Below, one piece after another: positions 1 through 12,323 of a stretch of 64,000 bases of DNA. Source of the DNA: Gaertneriomyces semiglobifer. Its lineage: Eukaryota > Chytridiomycota > Chytridiomycetes > Spizellomycetales > Spizellomycetaceae. The notes under the pieces are model-generated. The model had not been told where the DNA came from and did no database searches. It was given only the letters and a program-made list of their open reading frames with translations. The stretch is taken from contig JAHLKF010000009.1 of the NCBI GenBank assembly GCA_025558075.1, forward strand, positions 186,001 through 250,000, read 5' to 3'. The first letter of the stretch is position 1, and the number at the start of each line of letters is the position of its first letter. Made by a program: the position numbers and the translations under genes.

Positions 1-3000
1 TAGGGGACTCTAGATTGAATGACAAGGCACACATCGGCACCGGCAAAAAAAAGGACCTCCTTTTAAGCCACGTTGTGTACCATGCTTGGAAATCATGCAC
101 GTCCGACCCAACCTTCGGTTATGATGTTTGCTTCGATCCTAGGCGACGAGACAACGCGTACCTTACAGCTGTATGTGACGCACTCGACGTTGAAGTATTC
201 CGCATAACCGTTCAGCCCATCAAGCAGTTGCAGCCAGCAGCTTCAACTGCATCCCTCTCGGCGGCACCAAGCACGGCCGCTCTCCTACGTGTCCGGGGTA
301 ATACCCCTATTGTGTCGCTACTGACGCTACTTGTCCAGTCTCCGGCGAGCGCCATAGATCAACTGCATGCGAGCCGTACTGCAAAGGAATACGCACGTCT
401 GGCCGCTTGCGTTGCTTCAGAAGGCATGCTCATCGCGCCAGAGGCGATTGTGAAACTGTGCGCTGAAGTAGAAGAGTGGCTAGTGAGCAGAAACCTGGGA
501 ATTTTATGCTTTGAGGAGGGCACCAAAGATCGCAATCGTAAGCGTAAAGACCTCTTTAAAGAAACCAGTGGACAGGGAGGATTTGATGATCTTAGAGGAC
601 GATCAAAGAAAAGGTACTTTCAGTTACGTGCTGTTTCTTTGTAAAGGATTGTAGTCGGACTGATATGAACCCTCCTACCGGTGACAGAGGTCGCAAACCC
701 AGTCTTGCGCACACTGGAGGACCTGTAAACTCTTTTGCAGCCAAAGGGCACCGAAATGACGACTCTGTAAAGCGCTTTACAGATAACATCAACGAGGAGT
801 CTGATGATGCAGATATAGACAGCCCGAGCTCACCACCAGGCCGTCGCATCAGTCGCTCGCCAGAGCGTTCACCAGGTCGACTGAATGGCCCTCCTTTTCG
901 AAAGCAGTCCATTTCGCCCAGGCGACAGAAGTCGGCGTCTAAGCAGCGCTCATCCAGCCCTCAGGAACAGCCTGAAAGTACAGCCCAAAGACGTAAGCAA
1001 CGGCAAGCTTTACTTTCATCATTTCCGGCGGACGTGAGAGAACGCGTCGACCAGGCCGCGCGCGTTTTAGACTCTACACTTGTTGGCATGTGGCGACGCC
1101 GCAGGTATGCTAGGCGTGCACGAGCAATTGTGGCGTATGAAGGGGAAAGCAGGGCAAGACTCGCTTTTAGCCGTGGAATAGCGGCCTGGGTGATGACAGA
1201 ACGCGATATTGGCGTGCGGCCGTCGGTGCAGCCTGATCGGCTCCATGTGTTGGATCCCGCTTTTTTTTGCGCCGTTGGTACTTTCCATACTTCGCTTACG
1301 CCGACACAGCGAGCCACATTGCTGTCCGCGTTGCAAAGTCTGACACAGTCTGTGGTTCACGCTTCGCGAGCTGAGGCATATCCCTTACTTGTAAATTTCG
1401 CTACTGTCTTTGCGGAGGTGTATCGCAGAGGCATCCTCAATGGGCATTTTGCCAAGAATGACGTGGAGAAGGGGCTATGGAAAGCTTGGAGGGTGGTAGC
1501 GGACTGTGTGATTCACATGCTGAATAAACTGGAGTTGGAACAAGAAGAAAGCGACATTGGCGCATCATTCTCAACAGCTAGGGTAAGAACATCCTTGTCC
1601 AATCGTATCAGTCATATTCACCTAAGACATCATTATGCATTAGTGGCTAGATAGGAATGGAATGCCTCATACAATGCACCTCCCACTCCATGCGATTGCC
1701 TTGTTTCTCCAACAGACACAGGCAGTGCTCTACGTAGCGCGCAAAATTCGCCTCATGGAATATTTTCTCGCTCAAAGCCTGCCCACGCTAGATTTGGTTG
1801 CACCTCTCCATGGGGCGCACGTCCTCCACTCAACATACCTACATGAACCGAGCGCGGCCGGGCTCCTAAATGTCATACGATCTTACGAGCAACTGCACCA
1901 CAACTTTCCGACTACCGCACGGCCACGCGCGACATTCGTGGCGTGGACCCTTATGTCTCACGCCTTACTTCTTTTGGGTGTGGGGGACCGTCCCAGTGCT
2001 TCTTTATTCTTTGCCAAAGCTCTGGACGCCCTGTTGAACCAGGATGATGTTGCTTCCAAATGGATATCCCGCCAGGTGACTGCCGAAAGTATACTAATGC
2101 AAGCCGGGGCCGCCGGGAATACCGTATTAGCTGCTGTCGCTGCAACGATGCTTTCATCTATCCGTTACCAAGAGAGAAACTACGCAGTTCGAGATTCACT
2201 AACAGTACTCGCGAGCATCCTGTTTTCCGCGCCATTGACAACAACCTTCGTGCATCCGAAGGAGCCCGTTAGTCATGCAACCTATACCCCACAATACCTA
2301 GCCCCTCGAGAATATATCTTTATGCGAGAGCTTCCGATTACTCTCACGTCGCTGTCCTACGTTATGGAGCGCCTGCTTCATCTGCAACGTTTTACGGAGT
2401 CTGTTCGGGTGGCATCCGTTGCTGAATATGCCGGAACCAGCTGCGGGGACCTGCTGACTGTAGGAAAAGGACGGCTTGTCAAGGCAATTGCTCTTGCTGC
2501 TATGGGACACATTTTACCTGCCCTGCGGGCGCTTTGTGCCGTTGTTCAAGGAGACATACTAGTTGGCCTTGATGAGCAGGTCGTTTGTAACCAAACGCAG
2601 CGAGCGACTCTCGACAGCCCAAAAGTGACTGAGGCAGCTGTGGTTATTCCATTCCTCAACGATTTGGCTATTGACCCACAGCTTCAAGAGCTGTTCTCTG
2701 ATACGCTTTTGCTAGAATTTGCGTTATGCAAAGCCGACGTGATTTTGACCGTTGCATCGCAGCAAGAATACTATATAGAGCCAACCGCCATTGGTCACCT
2801 TAGCATTGCATACGAAGGTCTCCGTCAAAGCATGCAAGGATCGCATGAGAAAATGGGGCCGGAACATTCATATAGAGCGTATCGATGTCTGGCTAGGCTT
2901 GAGGAAATGCGAGGACACCTTGCTGTCTCGCTACGTGCCTTTGCAGCCCTTTCTGATTGGGACTCGGTTCTCATTGACTTCCCGGAATTCCTTCTGAAGC

Positions 3001-4628
3001 GCGGGATCTTCAGTCAAGCCTTTCATTTCGCGACCAAGGCTCAAAAAGCTGCCCGAGATGTTAATTCTCCAATGGAGACCCGTTTACGCACGATCGCACT
3101 CGAAAGCGCATTGCACGCTCACTGGTCAGGCTTAATGGTGCGTCATCCTGATGACTGGACCAAGGAGCAGGCAAAATTGCATGACTACTTACGTGCATTG
3201 GATGAAAATCAACTCCGGCTGTTTGGCGTTACGGTAGATGTTGCGCACGCATGGGAACGCTTAGGAGACGCTCTATTATGCCTGGACCCTACCAGTGAGA
3301 AAATGGCTAAAGCGCATTACACCAAAGCCTTGAGCCTGCTGCAACCAGCACGCAATGGTCATCATATTGCCCGGATCTCGTATAAACGATACCAAGTGGA
3401 CCACGATCTTGCAGCCATGAAACAGGCAACAGCACACTTGGATTTCTCTAAAGTTAGTCTGCCTGTGCTCATTCCCATGCTCACGTCGATCGGCGACTTT
3501 GAAGGAGCATCAAACGCCCTGAACACATTCATACAAGCTGCCCATTTTGACGTTCAGTTTTTCGGCGAAGCAACCATCATGCTCCTGGACGTTGCATGCG
3601 CAAGAGGTGACGCGCAGATATCCGAGGGAGTACTGGCATCTTGGACGTACTCCGGGGCCTTGTGCAAAAAACTTTGGGATGAATGCATCGCTGAACAAGC
3701 TGTTGCTCGCGTTGGCAAGAGAAATCCCACATCAAAAGATAAGAAGCCGAAGCCAGTCAGTCTTCCGGAAGCTGTTCACAGACAAATTGATTTCGGATAT
3801 TTTGCTCTTACTGAAGCTGGTGGTATCAGTATAGACGAATGGATACGCAACGCGTTGACAAGTCCTGAGGATGTGTTCGCTTCTAATTTGGAATTTTCTC
3901 AGGAAGCAACCGGGGCAGACATTGCGACTGCCGTTAAATTCCTCGCGGATTTGTATAAGAAGCAGTCACGCTTAGATTCAATGTTCACAGGCCAGCTGGC
4001 GCAATTGCTGGCGGTATGGTTCAGGTCTCGCCCTGGCTCAAGCGGCATTCCGTTGCTGGCGACGCTCACCAAGGATGGGTCTCCAATGCCCGGTGATACA
4101 GCGGTTCTTGTGCGGCGCGGGGAGCGTATGATCTTGTTGCACACAGCCTCTAAGCCTGTCGCGAAAAAGTCTCAAGGAAGGCAACAACCGACAACACCGT
4201 CTACGCCTGCAAAGGGCCATGGCCGTACCTCCACGACTGGAGATAGTGCTTCTCAGCCTCTCCCTGAGCTTGTTTGGCACGCCGTCGAGGTCATGCCTGA
4301 TGTATACAGCGATGTTCACCAAACCTTAACCCGTGTCCATCAGTTACTTCACTCGCATGAAGTGGATGGAGATGAGATTGATGACCTCTGGTGGAAGTCG
4401 ACAGAAGCCATTAAAAGATCGGTGCTTGGCACATCTGTCGAAGAGGATACGGAACGGCCCAAGCCAACGACAGAGATCGTGGAGCTGGCCCTTAAATGTT
4501 TTGGCGACCCCGGTGCAATTGTGATGGAATCTGCTCCCTCCGCTCAAGGCTTATTTATTGGCTGGATGGCCCGCCTGGTGGCACTGAAGCAAAGAAAAAT
4601 CAAGCCACGGGTATCCTTTTCCCTTTGA
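1..4628 (+). CDS. large helical/TPR-repeat protein, 3' part (5' end outside window)
   Basis: The reading frame is open at base 1, so the true start lies upstream. Exons: 1-613, then about 688-1582 (an alternative acceptor gives 655), then 1644-4628. The intron at 1583-1643 (61 bp, GTAAGA...TAG) is secure. The first one uses a weak GTACTT donor and is 41 or 74 bp depending on the acceptor; both keep frame. The visible part is about 1,490 residues, almost all helical. Segments such as 'FVAWTLMSHALLLLGVG' and 'SASLFFAKALDALL' look like TPR/alpha-solenoid units. A low-complexity Ser/Pro/Arg stretch lies at roughly 780-1000, and a Lys/Thr/Pro linker near 4150-4240. A very large TPR protein in a flagellate suggests an axonemal protein of the CFAP46/CFAP54 kind, but no diagnostic motif is visible, so that is a guess. 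A further 3' exon after 4609 is not excluded. Confidence 0.55.
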
Positions 4629-4938
4629 GAAGAAACTGCAAGGAGAAACTCAACTCATCTCGATGCGATACCGGTATATCACAGCACTTGTGCGGGTATG
4701 AGCATGGAGGGAAATATGACATATTATCACTTTAGGCTTAGTGCGATATCCCGGTGCTGCCGCTGTAACAACTGGTAGTGACTACTTGACTGAAGTTCTA
4801 TCAAATCGTATATTCACACACCATCAGACTCAGCACCACAGTTTCCCCCCATTGTACATCAACGGCTCAGTTTCACTTTGTGAATTCCGAATCGCGGAGA
4901 AAACAGGGTTCTAGATTTCCGAACGAGGGCATGTCTTC
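4629..4938. other. convergent 3' intergenic stretch
   Basis: This lies between the stop of the upstream plus-strand gene and the last 9-base coding exon of uS14 on the minus strand. I see no ORF with family features and no RNA gene. It presumably holds the two 3' untranslated regions. Confidence 0.5.
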
Positions 4939-5655
4939 CTAACGGTACTGTTGCGGGAAGAAAAGATAACGAAATGAATCAGCATACCGCGTTCATAAGT
5001 GGCAAGCTTTGGAAAAAAAAGTGTTTCGCCGCCATGACTCCATCTTAGGCTGCATCGCTCGTCAGCCAGTCACCGTGGAGGGGAGTGAGTGTGCCAATAC
5101 TCTTTGTCATAAACACTTCGTCAATTCCAGCAAAATGCGGGGTATGCCTCTCCTGTAAATCCCCGCCCTAAGCTTCCTCCACTCGTTCCGTTTATGCCTA
5201 GTACTTTTGCCGATAGTTCTCGTCTCATTACTCACCTTGATGAAACCGATGTCGGCGGCGTACTCACGGAAGCATTGACGGCAAATGTTGAGGCCGTACT
5301 TGCGGATAAGCCCCGCCTGGTGGGCACAGACACGGCTGTAGGAAGAGCAACCACGTTAACACGAGTTAGACGAGTGCAGCCCACCAGCGCAAGCGAGGAT
5401 AGGCTGGGACATAATAACAAAAAATATAGAAATTCCTCCCATCATTGGCTGCTTCTTCCCGAAACCCGGCCAATAGCCGGCAGCAAAAAAAGGATCGCCG
5501 TCAAATCTTTTGACTCCTTTCCATCCGGCAGCCATCAACAAAGTTCTGTCTCCCGCCCAAGACAATTCCATCCGCTCGGTTTCCCACACGTACCACTGCC
5601 GAGAACCCTTTCCATACTTGCGAGGGTGGGAGAACCAAACGTTCTGGTGAGCCAT
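4939..5655 (-). CDS. RPS29: 40S ribosomal protein uS14 (S29)
   Basis: A small zinc-binding protein of the 40S head, 56 residues. Minus-strand exons: 5655-5594 ([20 protein letters not shown] plus two bases), 5335-5236, and a 9-base last exon 4947-4939 that reads Tyr-Arg-stop. The first splice (GTACGT...CAG, 258 bp) rebuilds Cys21, giving CxxC at 21/24. The second CxxC is at 39/42, so all four zinc ligands are present. The second intron is 288 bp and ends in a pyrimidine-rich tract plus CAACAG. The joined C-terminus, GFIKYR, matches the family. Total length is 171 bases with stop. The tiny last exon explains why no single long ORF shows the gene. Identity is certain. The last exon is inferred from the fit to the family ending. 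Confidence 0.93.
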
Positions 5656-6224
5656 CTTGTCTTTTCCTTGGTCGTGTACCGGTGTAAAGGTGGGCTGCAA
5701 CCGTCCGAAGTGGGTGAAATTGGACGAAAAGAAGCTGCAAACGATGAGATTTGGCCTTTTTGTTGGTAGTGGCACAGTCATGATTATGCCGCCCGCTACG
5801 ATGACTGTGCCTTAACGCGTTGTGGCATCGAATTGGTGACATTTAAGCAGTTGAGGGAGCATACATGCAAGGGTAAGGAAAAACACTTCATCGAGCAGCA
5901 AGCGAGAAGCAGGCCGTTTCTATCATGTCACGGATATCTGCAGGAAGGTGCAAGCGCACTAAACAACTTTGCGGGGTATTGTGCATGGACGATAGCTGTG
6001 TCTCCAGCTAGCAAAAGGTATATTCCACATCCGACTTGTCGCTGCCATCACATACAGCACGTGCAGCTCATTATTCGTTGCACGCAAATTCAGGCAGGAA
6101 AGAAAACTGTCTCTCCGGAAAAAAGGTGTCTAACTTGGAAACAATCATCTCAGGTATCTAACTAAACCCACTATCATTTTCCCACGAGTATACATATGGG
6201 AACTGCCTTTCGCTCCACAAAAAC
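5656..6224. other. uS14 upstream region and 3' flank of the prominin-like gene
   Basis: Both neighbours are on the minus strand, so this holds the uS14 promoter and the 3' flank of the next gene. The notable element is an inverted repeat at 5771-5811, listed separately. ORFs here are short and without family features. Confidence 0.5.
5771..5811 (-). promoter_or_regulatory. inverted repeat in the uS14 promoter with a ribosomal-gene element
   Basis: GGCACAGTCAT at 5771-5781 and ATGACTGTGCC at 5801-5811 are perfect 11-base inverted copies 19 bases apart. Read on the uS14 strand, the proximal ATGACTGTGCC ends 116 bases before the ATG. The same 11 bases occur 110 bases before the ATG of eS28 at 29584. 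This suggests a binding site for a factor that controls ribosomal protein genes. The function is inference. Confidence 0.5.
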
Positions 6225-9200
6225 TTATTCTCGCTTCGTTTCAGGTTGAACATTGCTCAATCGTTTGTGCAACTGATCAATGACACCGTCGTATACAGGC
6301 TGGTGTTGAGCGTGGGAATACCGCCTCTCTTGTTGTGGAAAGTTGGAATCGTAATAGTCGCTGTACTGCGGTGCTTGATTGAAGGAAGAGGACATGGGTA
6401 TATGCGGATGGTGTGCATGCGGTGACATCCCACCAGAGGCAGAATCGGGGTTCAGCCAAGGTGGACGCACCTCAGGAATCCCACTCTCTTGGTACGACGA
6501 CGCATACCCAGCATGAGAGGGTGGGCCTACTGGTGCGAAACTGGGGGGTCGCCCCATGTCCATGTGAGCAAGAGGCGACGTGACTGCAATTGAGTCGTGC
6601 TTGTACCCCTCTTGCGGCCGCCCAAGACTTGGATACCGCACGACGTTACTGTCTGCAGTATTGTGATCCAGGGCATCTAAGGAAGACTGCTCCTCAACAT
6701 TGAGCGCACTTGTTTTGCGGATAGTAGGATGCACCTGGCTGGGGTCTTTGATTTCTGGTTTAGGGCTGGTCCACTTGATTTGGCCAGTTTCCACGTCAGT
6801 GTCCTTCTTGCCAGCACCCTTCTTCTTGTTGTTTTTGTCCTTGTCCTTCTTACTTTTCGGGCCGCCGCTTCCTTTCTGTTTCTTCGCCTCCACATCCGCA
6901 AGCACATTGGATGCTTGAATGAACACTGGTAGCGAGAGCGCACCTACCGCCCCTAGTATGTAGAAGGAGAACCAGTAGCCGTCAAGGCTCCCTAGAGCTC
7001 CATCACACATGGCCACTTCAACATCTGTGATGGTGGTGGCAATACTGGTACAATAAATATCAGGTTCTTCCAGAAGAAACACTACATCCTCCACCAATGT
7101 ACTGATTTGATCCTTCAAGCCGTTCGGGCCAGTGTCACTAAGGAAGTCTATAAGTGCCTGGATCCAAGTGCCGATGGAAGTTTCCGTTGACACATATTCG
7201 GTTGATGCCGAACCGAGATCTGCGATTGCGCCATCGATGCTGTCGACAAGTGTCTCCATGTCATTGGATAAGATCCCCAGTTGGACCAACATGTCTCCGA
7301 CACCAGCGTCCACAGCCTGCAAGGCAGTGGCCGCCGCTGTTTTCCTCTGTACGAAATCGGCTTCGCACACAGGTGGCAACGGGCCAGCCACGTTCGCCCC
7401 CGTGATGTATTCCAGGTGACTCGCATCAAAAGCGGGCCCACCCAGCGCGGTAATGGCAGCACCCAAGCTTGTCCTCAACGCACCAAGGGCATTCTCAGAA
7501 GTGGTGATGTCATCTGTAACTTGATCATTCAATGTGCCAACTTTCGTCCGGGCATCCTGCATATGGCTTGATACATCGTCACTTGGATTGTTAGCCTCCA
7601 GCAGCGACCTTGAAAAATACTCGCATGTCAGTCCTTATCCTATCAGCAGAACATTGCATGTCATCATACTCAAGGTCTAATTCATCGGCAATTGATCCAA
7701 ATGTTATTCCATTCACTTGCTGCATCACAGTGGCATGTACGTCTGGGATTGCAACTCCAAAGGCTTCAACAACATCTAAAACATCCACATCATTCAAGCA
7801 GCTCTCTCGTGCTGCAAAACCTTTGGTAATAGTGTCTTCCACGCTCGGTAGCAAGGTGGCGAGAAAAGGCTTGGATGTCTCAGGGTTGACTGTGAAAGCA
7901 ACGGTACATACTACGAAGGTATGTTAGTTCGGCCTCTGATACGGCATGCGTGCACATGGGGTACTACCTTCACCAAGAACTACACAAACCAACACCAGAA
8001 TGAAACAGAAAAGAAGGGCAAGTAGCGTATAGGGTACCGAGGCAAATAAGCATCCCCGTACGAGTCCCGGTCGTTTGCCCGCCATGCCTCCCGCCATCAC
8101 CAGCAGGATGACTATGGGTAATGCAAATACGGCGAGGCAGACATACATTACAATCTTGGCGTACTTGTCAATGTCAGCTTCGTAGCGGTCCTTGTCTATC
8201 TTGTACTTTTGAACATCATCAATTTGGGAAAACGCATCGTCAATAACAGGCCGTTGTTCTTCTATTGCGTCGTCTGCTTGTGCTTTAATGGTGGCTACGT
8301 TAGGGTCCGCAAGGGAATGGACTAGTTCCGCGATGTCAATATTCAGTGCGTCCAAAATTGGGGCCATTAATGGAATGGCCGATATGCTGTGTCGAGGGGT
8401 GCCTGCTGCATTTGATGCGCCCAATGCATTTGATGAGCTGACCATGGCGTCGTTGACGTCGGCCAAATCTGAAACCGGGACTTCTAGGTCTGGGTCGGCT
8501 CCATTCCAATAGTAATAACCGTCCTCGCATGAATGAGGATCGCTATTCGTCAGCTCTGCTATCATACCGTTGGCTACGTTGATCGAAGCAGTGAGGTCAT
8601 TGGATACCGAAACAATGTCGTTCATAGTCTTTTCCAAGCCCGCATCAGGTTCCATCAAATCGAACACCGCATCTACTTTGTTATTCAGTGCTTCAAGATG
8701 CACTTTCATGGCATTAATATGGTCTTGCACCGGACCTAGTGCTTCGTAATCAATGGCATTATCGGTAACTTCGTCGATCCCCGAGACGACCGTTGTAAAA
8801 ATTTCGTCCACCAAGGCGGTAATATTCGTTCTCATGTCAGCAATGTCCTTAAACGCTTGTTCGGCACTCTGTCCCATCATATCAACGGTGCGATTTAGAG
8901 ATACACTAGCACGTAAACCAGCGGCCGCAGCAGCCCTACGTAAACGCCTGTTAGCCAATGGTCTGTGTCCGTAAGTCCCATTACCGCATACTCACAACCA
9001 ACAAAAAAATACAAACGTAACCAATATGATGGACATAACTCTCTGCCTTTTGGTAAACGGGTCCTTTTGACGCCTTCGTAATCGACTGCGACAGCACGTG
9101 CATATGAAACACCCAGAGCAAAATGTAATCAGAAGCGTCACAAGGATAGATCCGAGAAAGACGATGAACGGAAGGAAGTAGTTGATATCCAATAAGCTTT

Positions 9201-9520
9201 GAAAGTCAAAGTTATCCAGGGATAGCTCATCCAAAGCAGGCAAATAATCATGTCCATTTCGAAAGCTGAGGCGAGTCAATCTAGCAAGGCCGCTCCATAT
9301 CCAGTAGCCGCCACTACTGTGCGTAATCTCCTCAAAGAAACGGCTTTTACTGGCTAAAGGATCGGCGATATTACTGCCGGCCAGGTCACCAGCTGAAGTA
9401 ATTTTGAGTACAAGATGGGTCCACCTGTCAAAGAACACATTTCCCACCTTCAACAGCCATACAACTCCCGGCCAGTGTGAGCAGCGCTATTCCTGAACGA
9501 AGCGGGTTCGGTAAAAGCAT
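6225..9520 (-). CDS. prominin-like five-transmembrane glycoprotein
   Basis: Minus-strand exons: 9520-9448, 9392-8996, 8935-7968, 7910-7621, 7556-6225, summing to 3,060 bases (1,019 residues). Introns are 55, 60, 57 and 64 bp, and three carry a clear CTAAC. Exon 1 begins MLLPNPLRSGIALLTLAGS, a good signal peptide. Membrane segments follow at about residues 96-119, 141-158, 425-450, 455-480 and 770-795. A Cys-rich cytosolic loop (CSGCFICTCCRSR) follows the first. Two long, helical, presumably extracellular loops follow the second and fourth. The tail has a Lys-rich block and is then Pro/Ser/Tyr/His-rich. Signal peptide, five spans, a Cys-rich first cytosolic loop and two large outer loops make the prominin (CD133) topology. 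Tweety or Prm1-like proteins are alternatives. In animals prominins sit in membrane protrusions and cilia; the role here is unknown. Confidence 0.65.
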
Positions 9521-10150
9521 TTTCTGTTGCTTGGCGCCAACTGGAATGCTACAGAAACTGCCGGCGCTGTACGAACCCAACAGGATACTTATAACATGAG
9601 GGAGATTCTTTGCTCATTTCTTCTGACCACGTGAATACAGACACCTGCATTCCGTGGCCCTGTGGCCGAAAAGGAAGCTATTATTAGCTGTTAACGGTTT
9701 GCGCTTAAAATAACTTGTTCGCGTCGCTTCCGGTGTCGGAGTTTATTACGTAATCTGATAAGCGGAGTCGGAAGTCGCGTTGTGTTGTCGTTGCTCTTGC
9801 TCTACCTTCCGAGTGCCATGATGATTCTCTGGTGCAACAGCCGGTGATTACAATGGTAGATGTTTGACGGATGGAACCACTTGGTTACCTTGCTGGCTCT
9901 CTTGATCTGTTGACAACGCCTGACGAAGTACAGGTTGGCAGTCCTAGATGGGTAGCTGTAACAAGTGGGGCCTCATCTCCGCGCCCACGGTGCTAAAATC
10001 ACCCGGAATAGCCCAATTCTGGCAGGAAACCGTCAAGCTTGTTCACATTATTGACGTAAACAAAAAGCTAGGAATTATCCTTTGCTAGAGCTGTTCGAAT
10101 AATTGGATGCCCTAGATTTACAGGTATCTGCGCATACTACGCTACAATAG
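9521..10150. other. upstream region of the prominin-like gene
   Basis: A 630-base gap between two minus-strand genes. It should hold the promoter of the prominin-like gene and the 3' end of the aspartic protease. I see no coding exon, RNA gene or strong repeat. Confidence 0.5.
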
Positions 10151-11911
10151 TTATGCGCCACATGCTAGTATAGACACCATTATCACCAGCATCCCCAGCA
10201 TGGCAATGCTAGGTGCTGCCAGACGGAGGTAAAAAGCAGCCTTTCCAAGTATCTCGCTCGCCAAACCGCTATTTTGCTTCCTCATATCGGCATCCCAATC
10301 ATCCTTAAATGGACTGTCTCCTGGCGTTCCCGCACCGGCAATATCTTCCGTTAGAGGTACCAGATCCGGAGGGTTGCTGGTAGATCGAGCGGCAGTTGCA
10401 AATCCAGTGCGGTTGTATTTCCAATCGAAAACGGAGTAAAAGTGACGAAGCCAACCATTGCCTAGAATCGCGCGAACCTGAGGCCCACCGACGACGGTCC
10501 CGTGCGCCAGATCGTCCCGACCCACGAATACACTGAGACATCGGATTTTGGTGCTGCCACTTTCCTTAAACCGATAAAGGTAGTTATAAGGCTCGATCGT
10601 CAGCGACACAGTCTGCCCGCCTTGGCCTGTGAATTTGAGCGTAACATGTGCCATGGCAGCGACCAAGTTTCGCCAGTCGTCGTCACTTTGACAATCCGCG
10701 ACATGGTACAATCCTTCTCCGTACCGACCGGAGGTATCAGCTTGAAACATCTCCTGCGAAGCATGGATTTTCTCCGCAAGAAAGTCGGGTATAATGGCGA
10801 ACGAAGTTCCGGTATCAAAAACCGAAAGAAATGGGGTGACACTTTGTCCTGTAGACGTTTCCCATGCTAAGTCTATTGTTTCGCCCTGCCGCGTGATGGA
10901 AGCACCGACAGTTAATCCTTGAAAGTATATGTAGGGAGCACCACCTCCACCACCCGTTTGGTATCCAAAACTCGGCACCCACTCGATAGCACCGCTAAAG
11001 CCGTTCAGATCTGCATGAGCGAAGTCAGTCCGCATTGCCACATACGCCGAAAGGAAGTCATTGACTCACCAACTCCTCCAATTACCATGCTACCACTCTT
11101 ATCATATTCTTCAACCATGTACCCAACTACGGGACTGTCTAGTTGCTCGCCATGCACCAACTTCTGCATGAAACTTTCTGGATAATTGCCAGGAGGCCAG
11201 CACATCCCCATAATACCATCAAGCTCCGATTCATCGTTTGTGGCAGTCATCTCTTCAAAAACCAAGTTTGTTGCCGTAATACTTCCGACAGCGACAGCGT
11301 CTCTGGCATACGTCCCGTCGACCGCCGTTCCATCCGCGTAAGTAATTTGTGGGGCCGCTTTGTTCAAGTTTGCGTACGTTGATGAGGTAGCCCCATTGAA
11401 TTTTGGCAACCCGTTGCACGCGCTATCCGTGCACTTTGAAGACCGAACCCACAGCGCATACGAACCGGTGTCAAACAGTAAGTTGAACGTTTGGCCTGGC
11501 GTGCCGAACGATACTTCACCAAAATACTATGTAAACAGAAAAATCAATTAGCTGCTGTTTCTCGGGAAAGAGCGCGAAACCACCCCTACTAACTACTAGA
11601 AGAGCCTTTTCGTCAAAACCAAGCGCGGTCTCTGTCATGGCTCTTCGCGCCAGGCGGGACGACGGAAATTCCGCGGTCTTGTTGCCGTGTTCCAAGTCTC
11701 GGTGCACTTCCTCTTGCACAGGTGATCTAAACGGAATTCTGTACCGAAACTCTGTTAGTCTGGCTGTATCTGCCTGCCATGACAGAAAGTGGCTATCAAT
11801 GGCCTACCGTAAAGGCTTGCGTGCGACGCCATCCGGTGCGGCAGACCCATATAAACTCGAACCTAGCGAGCACCCAGCGAGCGCTAGGACGGTGAACACA
11901 GTATACTTCAT
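10151..11911 (-). CDS. secreted/membrane-anchored pepsin-family (A1) aspartic protease
   Basis: Minus-strand exons: 11911-11808, 11738-11597, 11526-11070, 11010-10151, about 520 residues. Introns are 69, about 70 and 59 bp, with CTAAC or CTGAC branch-like sites. In the second, donor GTAGTT or GTTAGT changes one residue. Exon 1 starts MKYTVFTVLALAGCSLGSS, a signal peptide. A pro-region follows. The catalytic motifs are FDTGS (Asp about 101) and FDTGT (Asp about 300). The family's G-x-S/T-x-x-x-W-V-P region is seen as 'GAIEWVPS'. The C-terminus ends in a hydrophobic segment (about the last 25 residues), so the enzyme may be membrane- or GPI-anchored like yapsins. It is divergent from HIBADH, with about 412 bases between the ATGs. 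Confidence 0.9.
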
Positions 11912-12323
11912 TGCTAACTACAACAAAGGACACCACGTTCAAGCCTCTTCGCAGGCCTTCCGTCCAGGGGGTTTTGACGCTGGCTCAAAAGCAATTGCAG
12001 TGATTGCAAAAGCTTACTACCTTGGCATCCCAGTAGGTAAACAAAGCAAGTCACCTTGTACCGCGCCATGGCTATGTATAACACATCCTTGAGGAAAAAA
12101 GAATCGATATTGAGTAGTTCTCTGTATTGAGGGGTTTTGAATGGACACTATTTGGCTGTTGGAGCGGAGTTTCGCGCGTTAAACGTGATTACTTAAGCGA
12201 AACACCAGCGCGGAAATGATAAGGCCATTGAAGGTCGACAGATACACCACGGCATCATAATCGCTACCAGGTCAGACAGATCTGACATTGCAGAGTAGCG
12301 TTTCGGTAGTATTGACGGTGAAG
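11912..12323. other. shared divergent promoter region, protease / HIBADH
   Basis: 412 bases between two ATGs pointing away from each other. No coding exon or recognised site is seen. Co-regulation is not implied by function. Confidence 0.4.

Noticed and set aside
5194..5235. uS14 ending at a 32-bp intron followed by Tyr-stop
   Set aside because: It is too short for a spliceosomal intron, and the site at 4939-4947 gives the full family ending Tyr-Arg-stop after a strong acceptor.
5194..5769. 191-codon plus-strand frame over the uS14 gene
   Set aside because: It is the antisense shadow of uS14: the minus strand gives an exact ribosomal protein with all zinc ligands.
8963..8995. 33-bp intron in the prominin-like gene
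   Set aside because: The frame works, but the next in-phase acceptor gives a 60-bp intron (8936-8995) with a CTAAC branch site, which fits the genome better.
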